A stretch of 64,000 bases of DNA from Paralvinella palmiformis (taxonomy: Eukaryota > Annelida > Polychaeta > Terebellida > Alvinellidae). The notes under the pieces were generated by a model. It had not been told where the DNA came from. It saw only the letters and a list, made by a program, of their open reading frames with translations, and made no database searches. This document shows positions 1 to 12,303 of the stretch, piece by piece. A program made the position numbers and the translations under genes. Every line of letters begins with the position of its first letter. Position 1 is the stretch's first letter. Location of the stretch: NCBI GenBank assembly GCA_025642065.1, contig JAODUP010000071.1, positions 62,001 through 126,000 on the forward strand. Reading direction: 5' to 3'.

Positions 1-198
1 GCCCCTCCTAGAAAAAATGCACTATTCAGATTCACTGGTCCAGCAAAGGCTTTCAAGTCATGCGGTCTAGAGCAACTGCTGTGTGATATAGTGTGGCTAA
101 GAGTTACTAAGACAGTGACAGAACTGCACCGCATGGAACAATTACAACTGTTTACAACAATGGTCAGTTCGTATCTGGAATATAGCAATTCCATCTAG
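1..198 (+). CDS. C-terminal part of an unrecognised protein (enters from left edge)
   Basis: Frame 1 is open from the first base to a TAG at 196-198, giving 65 residues with no Met needed because the start would lie left of the window. The peptide is balanced and looks coding rather than low-complexity: it contains KNALFRFTGPAKAFKSCGLE and then a Leu/Val-rich stretch ending in YLEYSNSI. After the TAG the same frame stays open for another 36 codons to a TAA at 307-309 (residues such as HPRFRQDKVKEVQRQA). The TAG may therefore be a nonsense change in a longer frame, and the piece may be a pseudogene or part of a mobile element. I do not recognise the family. The seen facts are the open frame and stop positions; coding status is inference. 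Confidence 0.4.
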   Translation, partial: APPRKNALFRFTGPAKAFKSCGLEQLLCDIVWLRVTKTVTELHRMEQLQLFTTMVSSYLEYSNSI

Positions 199-356
199 CA
201 CCCTAGATTCCGACAGGATAAAGTAAAAGAAGTCCAAAGACAAGCCACCAAGCCGATTCCCAAGCTGAAAAGTCTCCCTTTTGTAGGTTTTCTACACAGA
301 TGTTATTAACACTGTTAATTAACGTCACATAAAAAACAGGTTATTCACATTGACAA

Positions 357-382
357 TATATATATATATATATATATATATA
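357..382. repeat. (TA)n microsatellite
   Basis: Uninterrupted TA dinucleotides, about 13 units. Confidence 0.9.
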
Positions 383-539
383 CTATGTGAAAACCTGCTA
401 TGAATGCAAGCTCATATACTATTTACCTGCATGTAGGTACATGACAAAACTCGGCACTCTGCTTAGACCGCTTTCTTTGTTACAAGCGTTACCGCTTCGG
501 AAGGGGGGGGTAATCAGTCTATTTTAGGACTTGCCAAGC

Positions 540-1230
540 TACAACCACACTGATGACGTAGTTCATAGGTTCTTCTGCTCCCTCGTTTTCGAATTGATGA
601 TATCCGGGGGAAATTACAAAAGTTATTTAATTGTGAAGTCGAGCATCACTTTCAGCATCAAATAACTCCTTGAAGGTAAGTGGTACACTTTTATCTGTTT
701 AAGAAACTCTTTAGTACACAGTTATGTACATATTGGCCAAGTTTAAAAAAAATTGTACTTGACCTGTATTATTGTAAACCCGAGGGAAAAATATGGTCGC
801 CATGTTGAAAAATTCAATGAGTTCCCAAGCTCACTCATACACGTCATAGGATTGAGATTATTTGAGTGGTGTATGTAATTATATATTAAACGTCAACATT
901 CTTCTTGAACGTAAAGATATGAAGCTGATAAAACTTTCTATGCATATTAATGTACATATTGGCCAAGTAATCAAATTCAATAGTAGATCTCTTTGTTAGA
1001 CTATCATAGTCATTACTATGATCTTTAATGATATTTGCCTAAATCTATAATAAATTGTTTTTTTCAGGTATTCCTGACTGTGTTTAACCAACTGTCCAGA
1101 TGTCTTCAATTACCAGTAGGATTTCATATAAATAATTTTCATGTTTAAATAATTTTGTTGTCTCTAATTTCTGTTTATATTTACCAAAAATGTTTGGTGC
1201 GAATTGTGAATAAATAGTTGTCATGGTTGA
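540..1230 (+). other. Possible small two-exon transcript
   Basis: A strong donor (AAG/GTAAGT) lies at 675/676 and a strong U-rich acceptor (tttttttcag) ends at 1067. Upstream of the donor is a CRE-like TGACGT near 554, and an AATAAA lies near 1208 in the possible second exon. No long open frame is present, so this could be a 5' UTR, a short non-coding RNA or chance. The 17-mer atgtacatattggccaa occurs twice inside the possible intron (near 725 and 950). Confidence 0.2.
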
Positions 1231-2338
1231 GTGTCTGACTAAATAAGTAGAATAATTATTTATTAATTTTTGAGGCCATTAAGTAGGTTAATTAGTGATT
1301 TCAGAAGCAACTATAATATCTTTTCAGATCATCATTATTTTATATGTTGTCTTGTGTGATCTCCCTGAACATTTTATTAAAATATGTAGTGTATAAATGT
1401 ATTTATTATAACAGCATTTCATGAAATCACTTGACTTGTTCGGATTAATGAATTAATAATCTAAGAATTTAATTAGCATCATAGTGTTACATTGAATATT
1501 ATTAAGACTTGACCATTATAAAGAGTTGTCTATATGAAAGTGAAAACTTCAATTATGGGTCACACATTTCCTATGTTTTACAGTATAACAAAGGGACCAA
1601 ATTTAGCCATAAATTATGACATTCAAATTGGCATAACTTTCTTAATATCCATCACATAACAAACATGTACTGATGTAGGTATCATTATGATTATAAAGGT
1701 ATTGCCATGTAGGTATCATTATAAAGGTATTGCCATGGACTTTCCTCTGGTTGCAGTCTTGTTGAAATACAATGTATTTAAAAAAAATTGTCACGTACCT
1801 ATATACTGCTATATTTAATATTATTATTTATATTATATTAGTCTTTATTTTTCTGCTCATGTTTATTAATGGTTGTTTTTGATTTGGTAATAAATTCTAT
1901 TTTAACTATTTGGTATTAAATTAAGTGTAATTTAATAAATCTAGGGCGATGTTTCTCGGGGGGCTAATATAAAAACGGGAGAAAATAACTGATGCCGTGA
2001 CGGGCGAATAAAATAGGCCAGCAGCTGAGGCCCTGATTCGGCCCGAGTAGGCCTCTAAATTACGATGCAAACTACTCGCATTGTAGAGTACAGCCTCACA
2101 ATTTTATTCCAGTAATCGTAAAATAAGTATGAAAATAGGTTTTTAAGTATCTTTTATATGTCTTATTACCATACCATTACAATATACATTATATATATTA
2201 CAAACCTCAATTCACGATTCCCGCCATCTTAGTTAAACAAGTCACATGATTAAAACAACAGTTATTCTAAAACCCACAATAACGACAAAAAACAAGAATT
2301 TAAAAATAATATTCGATCGGTGGATATCTCGCAGCTGT

Positions 2339-2343
<5 letters not shown>

Positions 2344-2384
<41 letters not shown>
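2344..2384. repeat. (TG)n microsatellite
   Basis: About 20 uninterrupted TG units abutting the left copy of the 255-bp direct repeat. Open frames here with runs of Cys-Val or His-Thr are products of this tract and not genes. Confidence 0.9.
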
Positions 2385-2388
<4 letters not shown>

Positions 2389-2638
2389 AGGGTACATAGT
2401 AAGAGGCAACAGGCACAGAGCATCAACATATCTAAACCTCCTTCGAAACCTACCTCCATAAATCTAAATACAACTATACATACATTAATCTAAATATTAA
2501 ATGTTCAATACCTCCACATATTGATAAATGTGTACGTATACCTAAGCATGTGTCTGGTCTACTCATCAGCCTGTGGGAACCAGCTAATTCGCTTTTCGTA
2601 CGCGACAAATATGTCACGCCCACAGGAAAGCGGCTACA
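2384..2638 (+). repeat. 255-bp direct repeat, left copy
   Basis: Starts gttttagggtacatagtaag and ends gcggctaca. It matches 3691-3945 in the same orientation with about 10 mismatches in 255 bases by eye (about 96 percent). Including the base before it, the copy reads TG...CA like an LTR, but the right copy has CG at that place. The bases after this copy show no tRNA-primer-like TGG site. Confidence 0.85.
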
Positions 2639-3690
2639 TGCAGGCTACGTACAAAAAGCGGAAGCACGTAAAAAACATACCATTTGATACCACAGCTCGC
2701 AACAAACAACACGTGCGTGTGGTTCAATGGTGACTTGCTACATACATATCATAAACTATTTTGACACCACAGTTTACATTCAACAGTAATTTTCTGTGAT
2801 CCAAAAGAAACCTGTATATAAAACATTTCGACACCTCAGATGCTGACCTCAGCTTTACTCTGGGTTCGAATAACTGAATAAATCCTACCTATATGAACCA
2901 TGTATATCGATACACGTCCGACTGGTCTGGCGTCGAAGTTCTTCTCTAACCTAAGTGAAAATATAAGCCTTTTATATACCCTCAGCGTGTTAACAAACAT
3001 TACAGTTTGTTCATAACCAAGAGAATGTACACTAACTCAGTATGGACTCACTGAAGCGATTTAACTAAAATAAAAACAAAGTAGCAATACCGCACAATGG
3101 ATTATTACTGGACTAGAACGAAATATCGTCTCAAACCTGAGTAAATACTACGATTTACTCGAACCTAACAGCTAATCCTCATACGTTTCCGTTCATCACT
3201 AAGGGAACGTTCATTCACGCTTAATTTAGCGTCCCTAAGTATATGCAGTTAGGTGTGGTGGGATCTAAATTAAAGCGCCTATCCACTTGATCTATTTGAC
3301 CCATGGTCGAGAACAGCGGATTTCAGGCAGATCTCCGATACTGCGAATGACACGTCGGGATTATAATAGCTATACATTTAAAAAAATTCCTATATCAGTG
3401 TAATCTAATTACTCATAATATGGGAAAAAACTCTGTCCGCAGCTTAATACCCATGGAGATGCCTGCCGGAGTAACAAACGACTCCAGGAGTATAAATCCA
3501 TCAAGCAGCATTGTATGAATTAATAGGTCGTTTCGCCAGACCACATAAGAGGACAACAATATAGATTCTACATGATACATAACAAAGCTAATAGATTCAA
3601 ACATGTTGCAACAACGACATAACTTTCTTACATTGGTGTAATAAGGAATCTGGATGGAAATAGATAAGATGTCTGGCACGGGCAATGTGC
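2639..3690. other. Unique spacer between the 255-bp repeats
   Basis: About 1.05 kb with no convincing open frame, no reverse transcriptase or gag motifs, and no polypurine tract before the right repeat. No gene is seen. Confidence 0.5.
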
Positions 3691-3945
3691 GTTTTAGGGT
3701 ACATAGTAAGAGGCAACAGGCACAGAGCATCAACATATCTAAACATCCTTCGAAACCTACCTCCATAAATCTAAATACAACTATACATACATTAATCTAA
3801 AAATAAAATGTTCCATACCTCCACATATTGATAAATGTGTGCGTATACTTAAGGATTTGTCTGGTCTACTCATCAGCCTGTGGGGACCAGCTAATTCGCT
3901 TTTCGTACGCGACAAATATGTCGCGCCCACAGGAAAGCGGCTACA
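3691..3945 (+). repeat. 255-bp direct repeat, right copy
   Basis: Second copy of the 2384-2638 unit. It ends where an (AC)/(TA)/(TG) tract begins (3942-3979), just as the left copy begins at the end of a (TG)n tract. The minus-strand frame at 3413-3766 shares its N-terminal half with a shorter frame over the left copy, which is explained by this duplication. Confidence 0.85.
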
Positions 3946-4040
3946 CACACACATATATATATGTGTGTGTGTGTGTGTTGAATTTGAATGTCAAATAGAA
4001 AATTCTTTAAACTATATTTTGTTTGTAAAGGAGTAAGTAA

Positions 4041-4096
<56 letters not shown>
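3942..4096. repeat. Compound (AC)/(TA)/(TG) and (TA)n microsatellites
   Basis: ACACAC-TATATA-TGTGTG at about 3942-3979 and a long pure (TA)n at about 4047-4096, separated by about 65 bp of unique sequence. Confidence 0.9.
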
Positions 4097-4097
<1 letters not shown>

Positions 4098-4208
4098 GAC
4101 GCATGACACACTAGATCTAATGTATAGTCTAGATGCTGTAACCTATAATATTGTACATGTGTTAGATCTATATCTCTAAATTTCATTTCAAGAGCACAAC
4201 ATAAACAG

Positions 4209-6945
4209 ATGCACACAACCCTGACAAATTGTACTACACTTTATAAAGATGAGGATGGTGAAACATTTCGCAATGATGAACAAGGCCAAACATTAGTATA
4301 CTTCTTGCAAGAAGAAACGATACAGTTAAACAATGCAGATGGTACTAGTCCAGGATCCAACAGCCACCTAACCATAGAAGAAAATATTATAATGAACCAC
4401 AATAAAGACATGGGTGACACCCAAGAAGTTACACTGGAAGAAAACCAAGAACCAGGGTAAACAAACTCAGACACCAGTCAAAAAGCATTCACTACTAGGA
4501 AAGCAAGATATGCTGAAGTAAAAAATGGAAGAAATAAAACAGGCCATAATTGCCATTACAGAGACCCACACAAACAAATATAAATTAATCATCACTAAAC
4601 ACAACAATACAAGGGTATCAGATGTTCCAAGGTCATCAGTATAAGAAAACAGTCACCACATATGTAGAACAGAATCTGCAAGCATCCCTGGGAGACGGCA
4701 TTAGTGACAAGGAACACGAAGAATAAATATGGTGTGTTGTAGGGACAAAAGGGGGAAGCTCAATCCTGATTAGAAATGTGTATCATAGCCTAAACATAGT
4801 GGACAGCAAAATCATGAAAAACTTAACCGAATGATACAAGAGGCATGCAAACTAGGGTACACTGCAGTAAGTAAGTAAGTAACTGTTTTATTCCTCCATA
4901 TACTATACATAGTTGACATATATATTACAATATTTTTTCACGATACAATATACAGAGAGGTAACGCCAATAACTTTATAGGTTGAGAACCCATGATAATA
5001 ATATACATTTTTTGACATTCAAGGCGAAATATACACTGATATTGGGTTACGTGTAAGTAGTAGTAATAGTGGGAGATTTCAATATGCCAACCATTGACTG
5101 GGACACCTGGAATGGTAAAACGGATCGGGACTCAAACTTCATATGGATATTACAGAAAAATTGGAAGGGGATTGAAACTGACGAAAAGAAAATTTGGGGC
5201 ATAGAAGTGATATGTAATCACAGGAAGTCAGAGTGAATATGAACAATATTGTAAGAATACAAATGAAGCTCAGGCAACAAGTGATAAGATGAGAACGAAC
5301 TTTGACAAAATTATTGACAAGGAGGCGAAATCTAAACCAAAATCATTTGGGAAATAGAATGGAAAATGGAAGCCTAACCACAACAGATATAGAGAAAGCT
5401 GAGGTTCTAATGTTGTTGTTTTTTCTTCAGTTTTCACTCGTGAACACCTAAGCAGTGTCCCAAAAATTGAACCCAAAGAATACCATATACCACTAGAGAA
5501 TATAGTAGTACAAAAAGAGGAAATACAAAAAATATTCAATAAGACCAACCCAGGAAAGTCACCAGGTCCTGATCAGATTCATCCTAATGTAATGAAGGAA
5601 TGTGCTAAATTACTAGCTAAACCACTCATTATCATCATAAATAAATCGTTTGATGAAGGAAGCAAATGTTATTCCAATTTAATAAAATAAGTAGCAAAAA
5701 GAGCCCAAGTAACTACCAAGCAGTCAGCCTCACCTGTGTAGCCTGTAAACTGATGGAGAAAGTGATCAGAGAAAGAATACTGAAACATATGTAGAGCAAC
5801 CAGATAATAAATATGGGTTCAGTATTAAAAGATGTGCCATGCTACAATTGGATCAGTGGACGGAGAAGATAGACAATGGAGAATGCTTTGGTGTCCTGTA
5901 CCTTGATTTCAGAAAGGCATTTGATACAGTGCCACATGTTACGATGTTAAACAAACTGAGAGCACATGGTATTGATGGCAGTGTTTGACTGGATAGCAGA
6001 TTTTCTTGCAGGAAGACGTTCGAGGGTCTCAGGAAATGGCAACTGCTCATGCTGGATGAATGTCTTAAGTGGTATCCCACAAGGAAGTGTCTTTGATCCT
6101 AATCTCTTCATTATATTTATAAATGACCTACCAGATGTTGTTCAGAATTTTTGCGTACTATTTGCAGACGATACAAAGGTGTATGGACGAGTTGGAAATG
6201 AAGAGGATAGGGTGAGTCTCCAGGAAGATTTGAACAACTGCTAAAATGGTAAAATAAGTGGCAGCTGAAATTTAATACAACAAAATGCAAAGCCATGCAT
6301 TATGGATGAGGAAACAAACACCATAAATACTTTGGAAAAACATACGAATCAGATTACAAGTTAAAATCCAACTTTGGACTTGAAATTCTCCAGATAAGTA
6401 GCAATAGCAGAAAACAAGGCCAACCATGTGGTAGGAGCAATAAGGAGGTCATTCAGATACCTGGATTGGCAGATGCTTGTACAATGATACAAGTCAATGG
6501 TTAGAGTACACCTTGAACATACACGCACAGTGTGGTATCCCATTAACATGAATGATAGAGATCAGTACAATGGCGAGCTACCGAGGTTGTACATGGGATT
6601 ACAGATCTATGAAGATCTATAGAGATCTATGAAGAAAGATTGAGAAATCTCAAGCTCCCGAGTCTGGTGTATAGAAGAAGAAGAGGAAAAATTATCCAAG
6701 TATATAAGATACTCAATGACCGTGAAGTGATTCCTGAGAACTCACTACTCAAACTAGTCAGTGAGGGCATCACAAGAGGCCACAGTCTAAAGCTAAAGAA
6801 TTTAGTTTAAGAGTCGTTAAAGATTGGAACAGACTCCATGAAGGAGTTGTGACTGCACCAACTCTAAACGTATTCAAAAACAGACTGGATCGGTACTGTA
6901 TGACCACTGAGACAGGATATCCGCTAGTTAAGTTAGGGAACTAAA
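4209..6945 (+). mobile_element. Decayed non-LTR retrotransposon (CR1/L2/Jockey-like LINE)
   Basis: Pieces of a LINE ORF2 appear in order, in shifting frames broken by stops. An endonuclease start motif (AIIAITETH) lies near 4545, a second endonuclease block (GDFNMPTIDWDTWNG) near 5075-5120. RT block PGKSPGPDQIHPNVMKE lies at 5550-5600, then YQAVSLTCVACKLMEKVI near 5715-5765, FRKAFDTVPH near 5909-5940, and SGIPQGSV near 6070-6090. The catalytic LFADDTKVYG is near 6158-6187. A conserved C-terminal tail follows (YRRRRGKI, TRGHSLKLKN, VVKDWNRLHEGVV) to about 6900. The 5' frame at 4209-4460 (83 residues, acidic, unrecognised) may be a remnant of upstream coding sequence. Several frameshifts and stops make the copy inactive. 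Family assignment within CR1/L2/Jockey is by motif memory only. Confidence 0.85.
4866..5052. mobile_element. Short insertion splitting the LINE endonuclease
   Basis: The endonuclease reading is interrupted between the piece ending LGYT (near 4860) and the piece starting VVVVGDFN (near 5060). The roughly 190-bp insert begins with a GTAA-type tetranucleotide run (gtaagtaagtaagtaac), as expected for a SINE tail in reverse orientation. Not classified. Confidence 0.45.
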
Positions 6946-8385
6946 TGCTAAAATGATCCAAAATTAAGTAAAATGGTCAAGGAGGGCTGTAAAGGAAACA
7001 GTGAGTAACAAATACTGATTGAACAACTTACCATTGGCATTGACTATAGAGGTGAAAGAATGATTAACCTTGGGCTCGGCTTTGGTGGTATAAAAGTGGT
7101 ATTTTCTGCTGAAATCAAATAGATGTTGTTTGTTTTAGCAACAGTCAACAGTAGATTCTGTGACTCCATAGTCGGATATCAGCAATGCAATATTTTTAAT
7201 TCTTCAAGAATGAGAAATTTTATTCATTGTCAGGATTCAGCAATATAAGCAACTTTGACAGTGTGTGTCATCAGCATACAAACAAGTTCTATTTAATGCC
7301 ATATCACTGCGCATGCAATGATGTTAAATTGTAAAAACCAACAATTTAACCTTGTTGTATACCGTATGATAAACAGTGACATATGATTTATTCCATTTTT
7401 GGAGACTCGATCACTAATACTATAACCCTTGCACTTGTCATCCAGCCAATTCTGGATAAGTGATTTATACCTGTGGATAGACTGGATCATTCTCTGGCCG
7501 ACTTCTTGTTGGGCCACAAAACAGTCTACCATCATGTCACAGCTCTATTTGGTGAAGAAATGTGTTGCTTAGCAAATCATGTTGAGAAAATTCAAATTTG
7601 TTAAAATATCCAGTGTCACTAGATATATCAGGTATTGCCTATGTGTCAATTATAACTTTGGTGACATGATTATTACCATAGCTATCCTTCATAAGTTTAA
7701 CTATAGAATACCAACTCTGCACGAGTCAAGCATTTTAAAAACTGTTTAGGACGACATATTTTTGACATATTTTGTGAACAGTATAGATACAATGCTGATA
7801 AGGCGCGATTCCCTGGTGTACCTCTGTATTACTGGTAAAAATTCAGATGAGGGTTTCCATGATAGCTGCATTTTTCAGATGTTTTGAAATCATGACCATC
7901 TATAGCCTTGTTTAATTTTATATTCTACAGATAAATATCTTTTCTGTATACATACATACATACATACACACACGCATTAAGCTTCTTAGATTGTAATTTC
8001 CAATATTATTATAACCATCTTTGGGTTTTCAGTTTTATGTATTCACTGATTTCTATCCCTGTCAACTTGTTTCAATAAATTGCCATATAAAAAACTGCTA
8101 GTTATTAGTGGGTTTTGTTAGTTTTCTTATTAATGCATTTCTATAATTAATAGGTTTGCTGGAAACCAATAATTCAAATTTTATTATACAATCATGTATC
8201 TATCAAATGCATGTTCAATGCCAGTTGAACTTCAGAGGTGAACTAAAGTGACTTCATGTGATCATCCAGCATTGGTATGCTATCCAGGTTGAGGTATTTT
8301 ACTTGTTTTGTATCCATTCTTTTTTTAGTGCAGTGTGTGTGTGTCTGTGTATGTGATATAACAACTACTACACAATACAAAGCTC
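6946..8385. other. Intergenic, no gene seen
   Basis: AT-rich DNA between the LINE and the probable 3' end of the TLCD gene. The minus frame at 7293-7535 has no recognisable motif. A short (TACA)n run occurs near 7951-7970. Confidence 0.5.
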
Positions 8386-8391
8386 TTTATT
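8386..8391 (-). terminator. Candidate poly(A) signal (AATAAA) for the TLCD gene
   Basis: TTTATT on the plus strand reads AATAAA on the minus strand. Using it would give a 3' UTR of about 3.3 kb. A second candidate at 10352-10357 and a third near 9129 would give shorter UTRs. No transcript data are available, so the choice is a guess. Confidence 0.25.
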
Positions 8392-11300
8392 GGATGTTTT
8401 AACAAACAGTCTACATCTACTGACATAGTTACTAATTAGTACCAACTGTCCCAGCAATGGTAACACATTACGTTATGTGCATAACCGATAGCGATAAAAT
8501 AGAATTGACATGCATTCAGTGCATTTGACCTACTGTGGTTTATCTGTAAACTGCATCACTGATCTAGAGGGAGTAAAAATATCATGTTAAAACCCAAGCA
8601 GTAAAATGTACTGAAGTATTGTGTAGATTCTCTGAATTAGTAAAACATGACAACCGTTGACACTTTAAAACATCTGTTAAAATTAAATAATTACGTTACT
8701 GCTCTCCCAGTAACCCAAACTGTTTTAGAACTTAAACAGTTTGTTTCATTTCACATGATACTGAACATCATTTGTTAGTAAGTCGAAAATAACCATAAAT
8801 GTTTCCAGATCAAATGTTCAGAATCAGAGAAACAAAACAGAATCCACAAAAATCAAACCCGAAGAACAGATATATAAGTAACATAAACTAGAAACAGTTC
8901 AACCACACATTGAAAGGAAATTTACACACTTGCGTGCATGCACAACCAACATGAATAACATCTAGTCAAATGATTAACCATTTTGACTGCCACACATGCC
9001 TAAAAAGCACTGGTTTACTCTACCTACACATGGTAAATTTTATTTTTTAATTCATTGACTAGAGTCTACAGTTGATGAATATGATGGCATACAAAACGAA
9101 GACTTCAATACATTGTGCACAAACTTGTTTTATTGTAGTTGTTTTCATTGACCAAAATCCTGATCAGTTCATCACGTACATTGTTCACAGGAAACAAAAC
9201 AAACACTGATGTTGTCAGTTACAAACACAAACTTATCTACCACGACATTATCAATCAATATGCTGTACACATAACAATAGATGTTCCGAGTCATGCATAC
9301 ACAGAAAAATACATTCTACTGGCTCAACTTTCCATATCTACTTTATGAGATTCCAGTAAAGATATATTACTACGGTTTTATTAAGAGAAAATAACATCAT
9401 TGAATGAAAAATTCACTGATGCCACCCAATGAAGAATACACCAGGTTTCAGGCTAAGGTAGAAGACACAGTTTATATGGTTCAATTAAGAGTTTGTGGAA
9501 AATGGTATTAGCAAGTAAGCTAGTAAAAACTTGTAACATCCTACAAAAACTGCCTAGACATATGATGAATTCACACACACACACAGTCACACACACCATT
9601 GTACTGACTAATATTTCAGTTTTGCCTGCAATAACCAGAGACACACATCCACACAAACCTAAATGACAGTACTCTAAAAGACTACTGACTGTGTTGAAAA
9701 ATTCCAAAATAAATTTATATCTGCAACATTTCTATGGACAAGGGAACAAGAGATAAAGGCACAATCTGGAGTTACAATACAAGACAATCGGTGTATGCAT
9801 GGGATAAATCAGTTGGAAAAACAACATGAAGGAATAGTATCACATCTGATCGTCTGCATATGGTCAAATATGGCATCTGGTGTGTGAAAACACAGTTATA
9901 GAAAAACATCAACATCTCACTCTCCAAACACTTCATCTCACTCACAAATGCATGCACACACTGTCTATTACCATGGGTAGTTTCTAACACATTAACTCTG
10001 CTATGGTCTTAAATATAAATGTAATTAGAACAAGCTATCATGTAACAGTACCTAGGAAAGTAACTAGTAACGCTTATTAAAATAAAACAATAGGACTGAT
10101 TATGTCCTTCTTAGAACAAGTACTATTTGTTCCTTTTTTTAAATCGACAAAACTAACTGCACTGTTTTGCTACACAGAGATCTATGTTTGTCACCAGGAT
10201 GTGTACTATCTGGCACAGATTTGTATTGAAAAGTTTATCAAGTTCATGGGAACAATTCAACAAATAAACAAATGAGATAGAAATTTCTATATTGTACTGT
10301 TCTCTAATTCCAAAGAAATCAAAAGACAGATAAATGTTGTCAGATAAAGATTTTATTTTAATGGGGGGGGGAGTTAAGTGGCCAGTTGCAATAAACTCAG
10401 TAACAAAAACTATAATTAAGATAGGTCAGTAGGCAATACAAAAAAGCACCACACTTCATGCAACTATATAACAAAAGAAAGTGATAGTTATCTTGTAGAA
10501 TTTCTTTTAACCTGTTGCCTAATACCCGAGTAGCATTCATTCAGTAAATTAGAAGACTGACATCAGATTAAAAACCTATTTTCCCTGAAAGCGGCAGAAT
10601 AAAATGTTCACAACCATGTTTCTTGGAGGCCAGGTGTTAAAATGTGATAAAATATTGCCTCATCTAAATAAAATTTATATTAAAACTAGACTATGTGGAC
10701 AGTTTGTTATCACATTAAGTAAAATATGATTTGGCAATAGTGTTGATATCATTATAACTGCAGTACTGCACCGAACTGATGGTGCTTCAGCCAAAAGATG
10801 TGCTCACAACAGCTACCACAAAAGGGATATCATGAAACTAGCATCGCTATGGTTGGCTGGATATTGTAATGTTGGCAAAGATTTAGCATATACTCGTATA
10901 ACTAAATAACAGACAAAACATTTTAGTCTTTTATCACTAACCCCATCCATCTGATGTATCCAGTAAAGGCTTACAGATATAGCCATCTTTAGCTCAATAA
11001 CACAACCACTGACATTGAAAAATAACAAAACAAGGTACATAGTCATCAGAAAAAAACTAGTCATTTGGTTATTAGGTTAAAGTTTCACAGCACAGGCATC
11101 CATTAAATGAAATTAAAACAAGGTGACATATATTCTCTTGTGCAATGCAGGTAGCTGATAAAACAGTAATACACATTAAGAACATAACATGTTAATATAC
11201 ACAGCGCTACCTTTCTAAATATTTACAATGCTACATCAACGAGAGACCCAAACAATGGCATGTTTCTAAAAATGGCCACCTTGGCTAGCAAGGATCTGTA

Positions 11301-11739
11301 AAAGGCTGTTATACTTGTGGATACAATAAACCGATGACCACTAAATGGTCACATTTCCATATAAAAATATCAATGCCATGCACCACATCTCTGCATACAA
11401 CCACCAACAAGTTTGTGTACTGAGGCAGTCTTCACATACAGAAACATAAGGAAACGAATTCGTTAACACACATGCTTATAAAACAGTTCATCTGTACTAA
11501 TATAAGCATCGACAAAACATTTATGATAAAAATATAATTCTGTACTTCTCATTTACAGACATGTGCAGTACAAACTAATTAAAAAAATTCATGGCCTGAA
11601 TATGTTATAAACTATAACTGACAGAAGAAAACTAAAACCAACACAACACTGTAATTATATGTAATACAATAAAAAGATCCTTCACAAAATAGAAGAAGAA
11701 AAAAACAGCTTTTCCCACAAAATATAGTTGCTGATGTTA
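8392..11739 (-). other. Probable 3' UTR / downstream flank of the TLCD gene
   Basis: No splice-supported coding sequence is seen on either strand. Short frames here (for example 9453-9707 and 10813-11064, minus) lack family motifs. Confidence 0.35.
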
Positions 11740-12303
11740 TTAAGAAAGCTTTGGTTTAAAACCATTACTTACATGATTATTAATTAATTTATCTCTAAGC
11801 TGATAGTCTGAAATGTTTATATGGTCCCTACTGCAGCTATTATGGTTGGCATAACTGCCATTGCAGTTGTAGTTTAGCTTTTCATGCGACTTGTTGTTGT
11901 TCGCTGTAATCTCTAAGCCATTTTGTTGCTTTGGTGCGGGCGACTTTGTTTTTGTAGGTCGTATGATGTCATTGGTTAGCAGGCGCCAGAACAAGACAAT
12001 GTTAACAACCCACATAACAAACAAGTCCAGTGATAAGATGATAAGATATGAGGGCTCGACACGGTAATACCACATCAACATACCATAGATGATCCAGATT
12101 AGTGGGATGAATCTACACAGAATGAATGACAGCAGGTTTAGGTATACATTCAGACGGTAAAGGGGTGCATCAAATCGTATTTGCAACATCTGCATCAGCT
12201 TCCGTGAGTGAAGGAAGAAACTGTTCACTTCAGCGAGGAGAGCTACAGCAGTATAGGCAATACATCGACACAGTATCAGGTTATAGAAGAATGTTCCTGC
12301 CAC
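11740..12303 (-). CDS. TLCD1/2: TLCD exon 4 and stop
   Basis: Acceptor TTGTTGATCACCAG ends at 12304, and the frame continues HHVV/VAGTFFYN across the junction. It encodes 187 residues with at least three hydrophobic segments, then a polar tail rich in Asn, Lys and Ser (NGLEITANNNKSHEK and later). The open frame extends upstream to 12393 but that part reads intron. Confidence 0.9.
   Translation of the reverse strand: MAGTFFYNLILCRCIAYTAVALLAEVNSFFLHSRKLMQMLQIRFDAPLYRLNVYLNLLSFILCRFIPLIWIIYGMLMWYYRVEPSYLIILSLDLFVMWVVNIVLFWRLLTNDIIRPTKTKSPAPKQQNGLEITANNNKSHEKLNYNCNGSYANHNSCSRDHINISDYQLRDKLINNHVSNGFKPKLS

Larger units (their letters stand above)
310..2343. other. AT-rich intergenic DNA
   Basis: Apart from the possible spliced transcript at 540-1230 and a (TA)n tract at about 357-382, no gene is visible. 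A short more GC-rich patch at about 1945-2060 (gggctaat, cgggcgaata, ggcccgagtagg) is not recognised. Confidence 0.5.

Noticed and set aside
2246..2461. Overlapping plus and minus frames with Cys-Val or His-Thr runs
   Set aside because: They are translations of a (TG)n tract. The same applies to frames near 4000, 33100, 41000, 52100, 56500, 58400, 60900 and 61550.
3413..3766. 117-residue minus-strand frame
   Set aside because: Half of it lies in the 255-bp repeat and is shared with another frame at 2262-2459; no family motif, no splice support.
2384..3945. Intact LTR retrotransposon
   Set aside because: No gag, protease, RT or integrase motif inside, no primer site or polypurine tract, and no matching flanking duplication.
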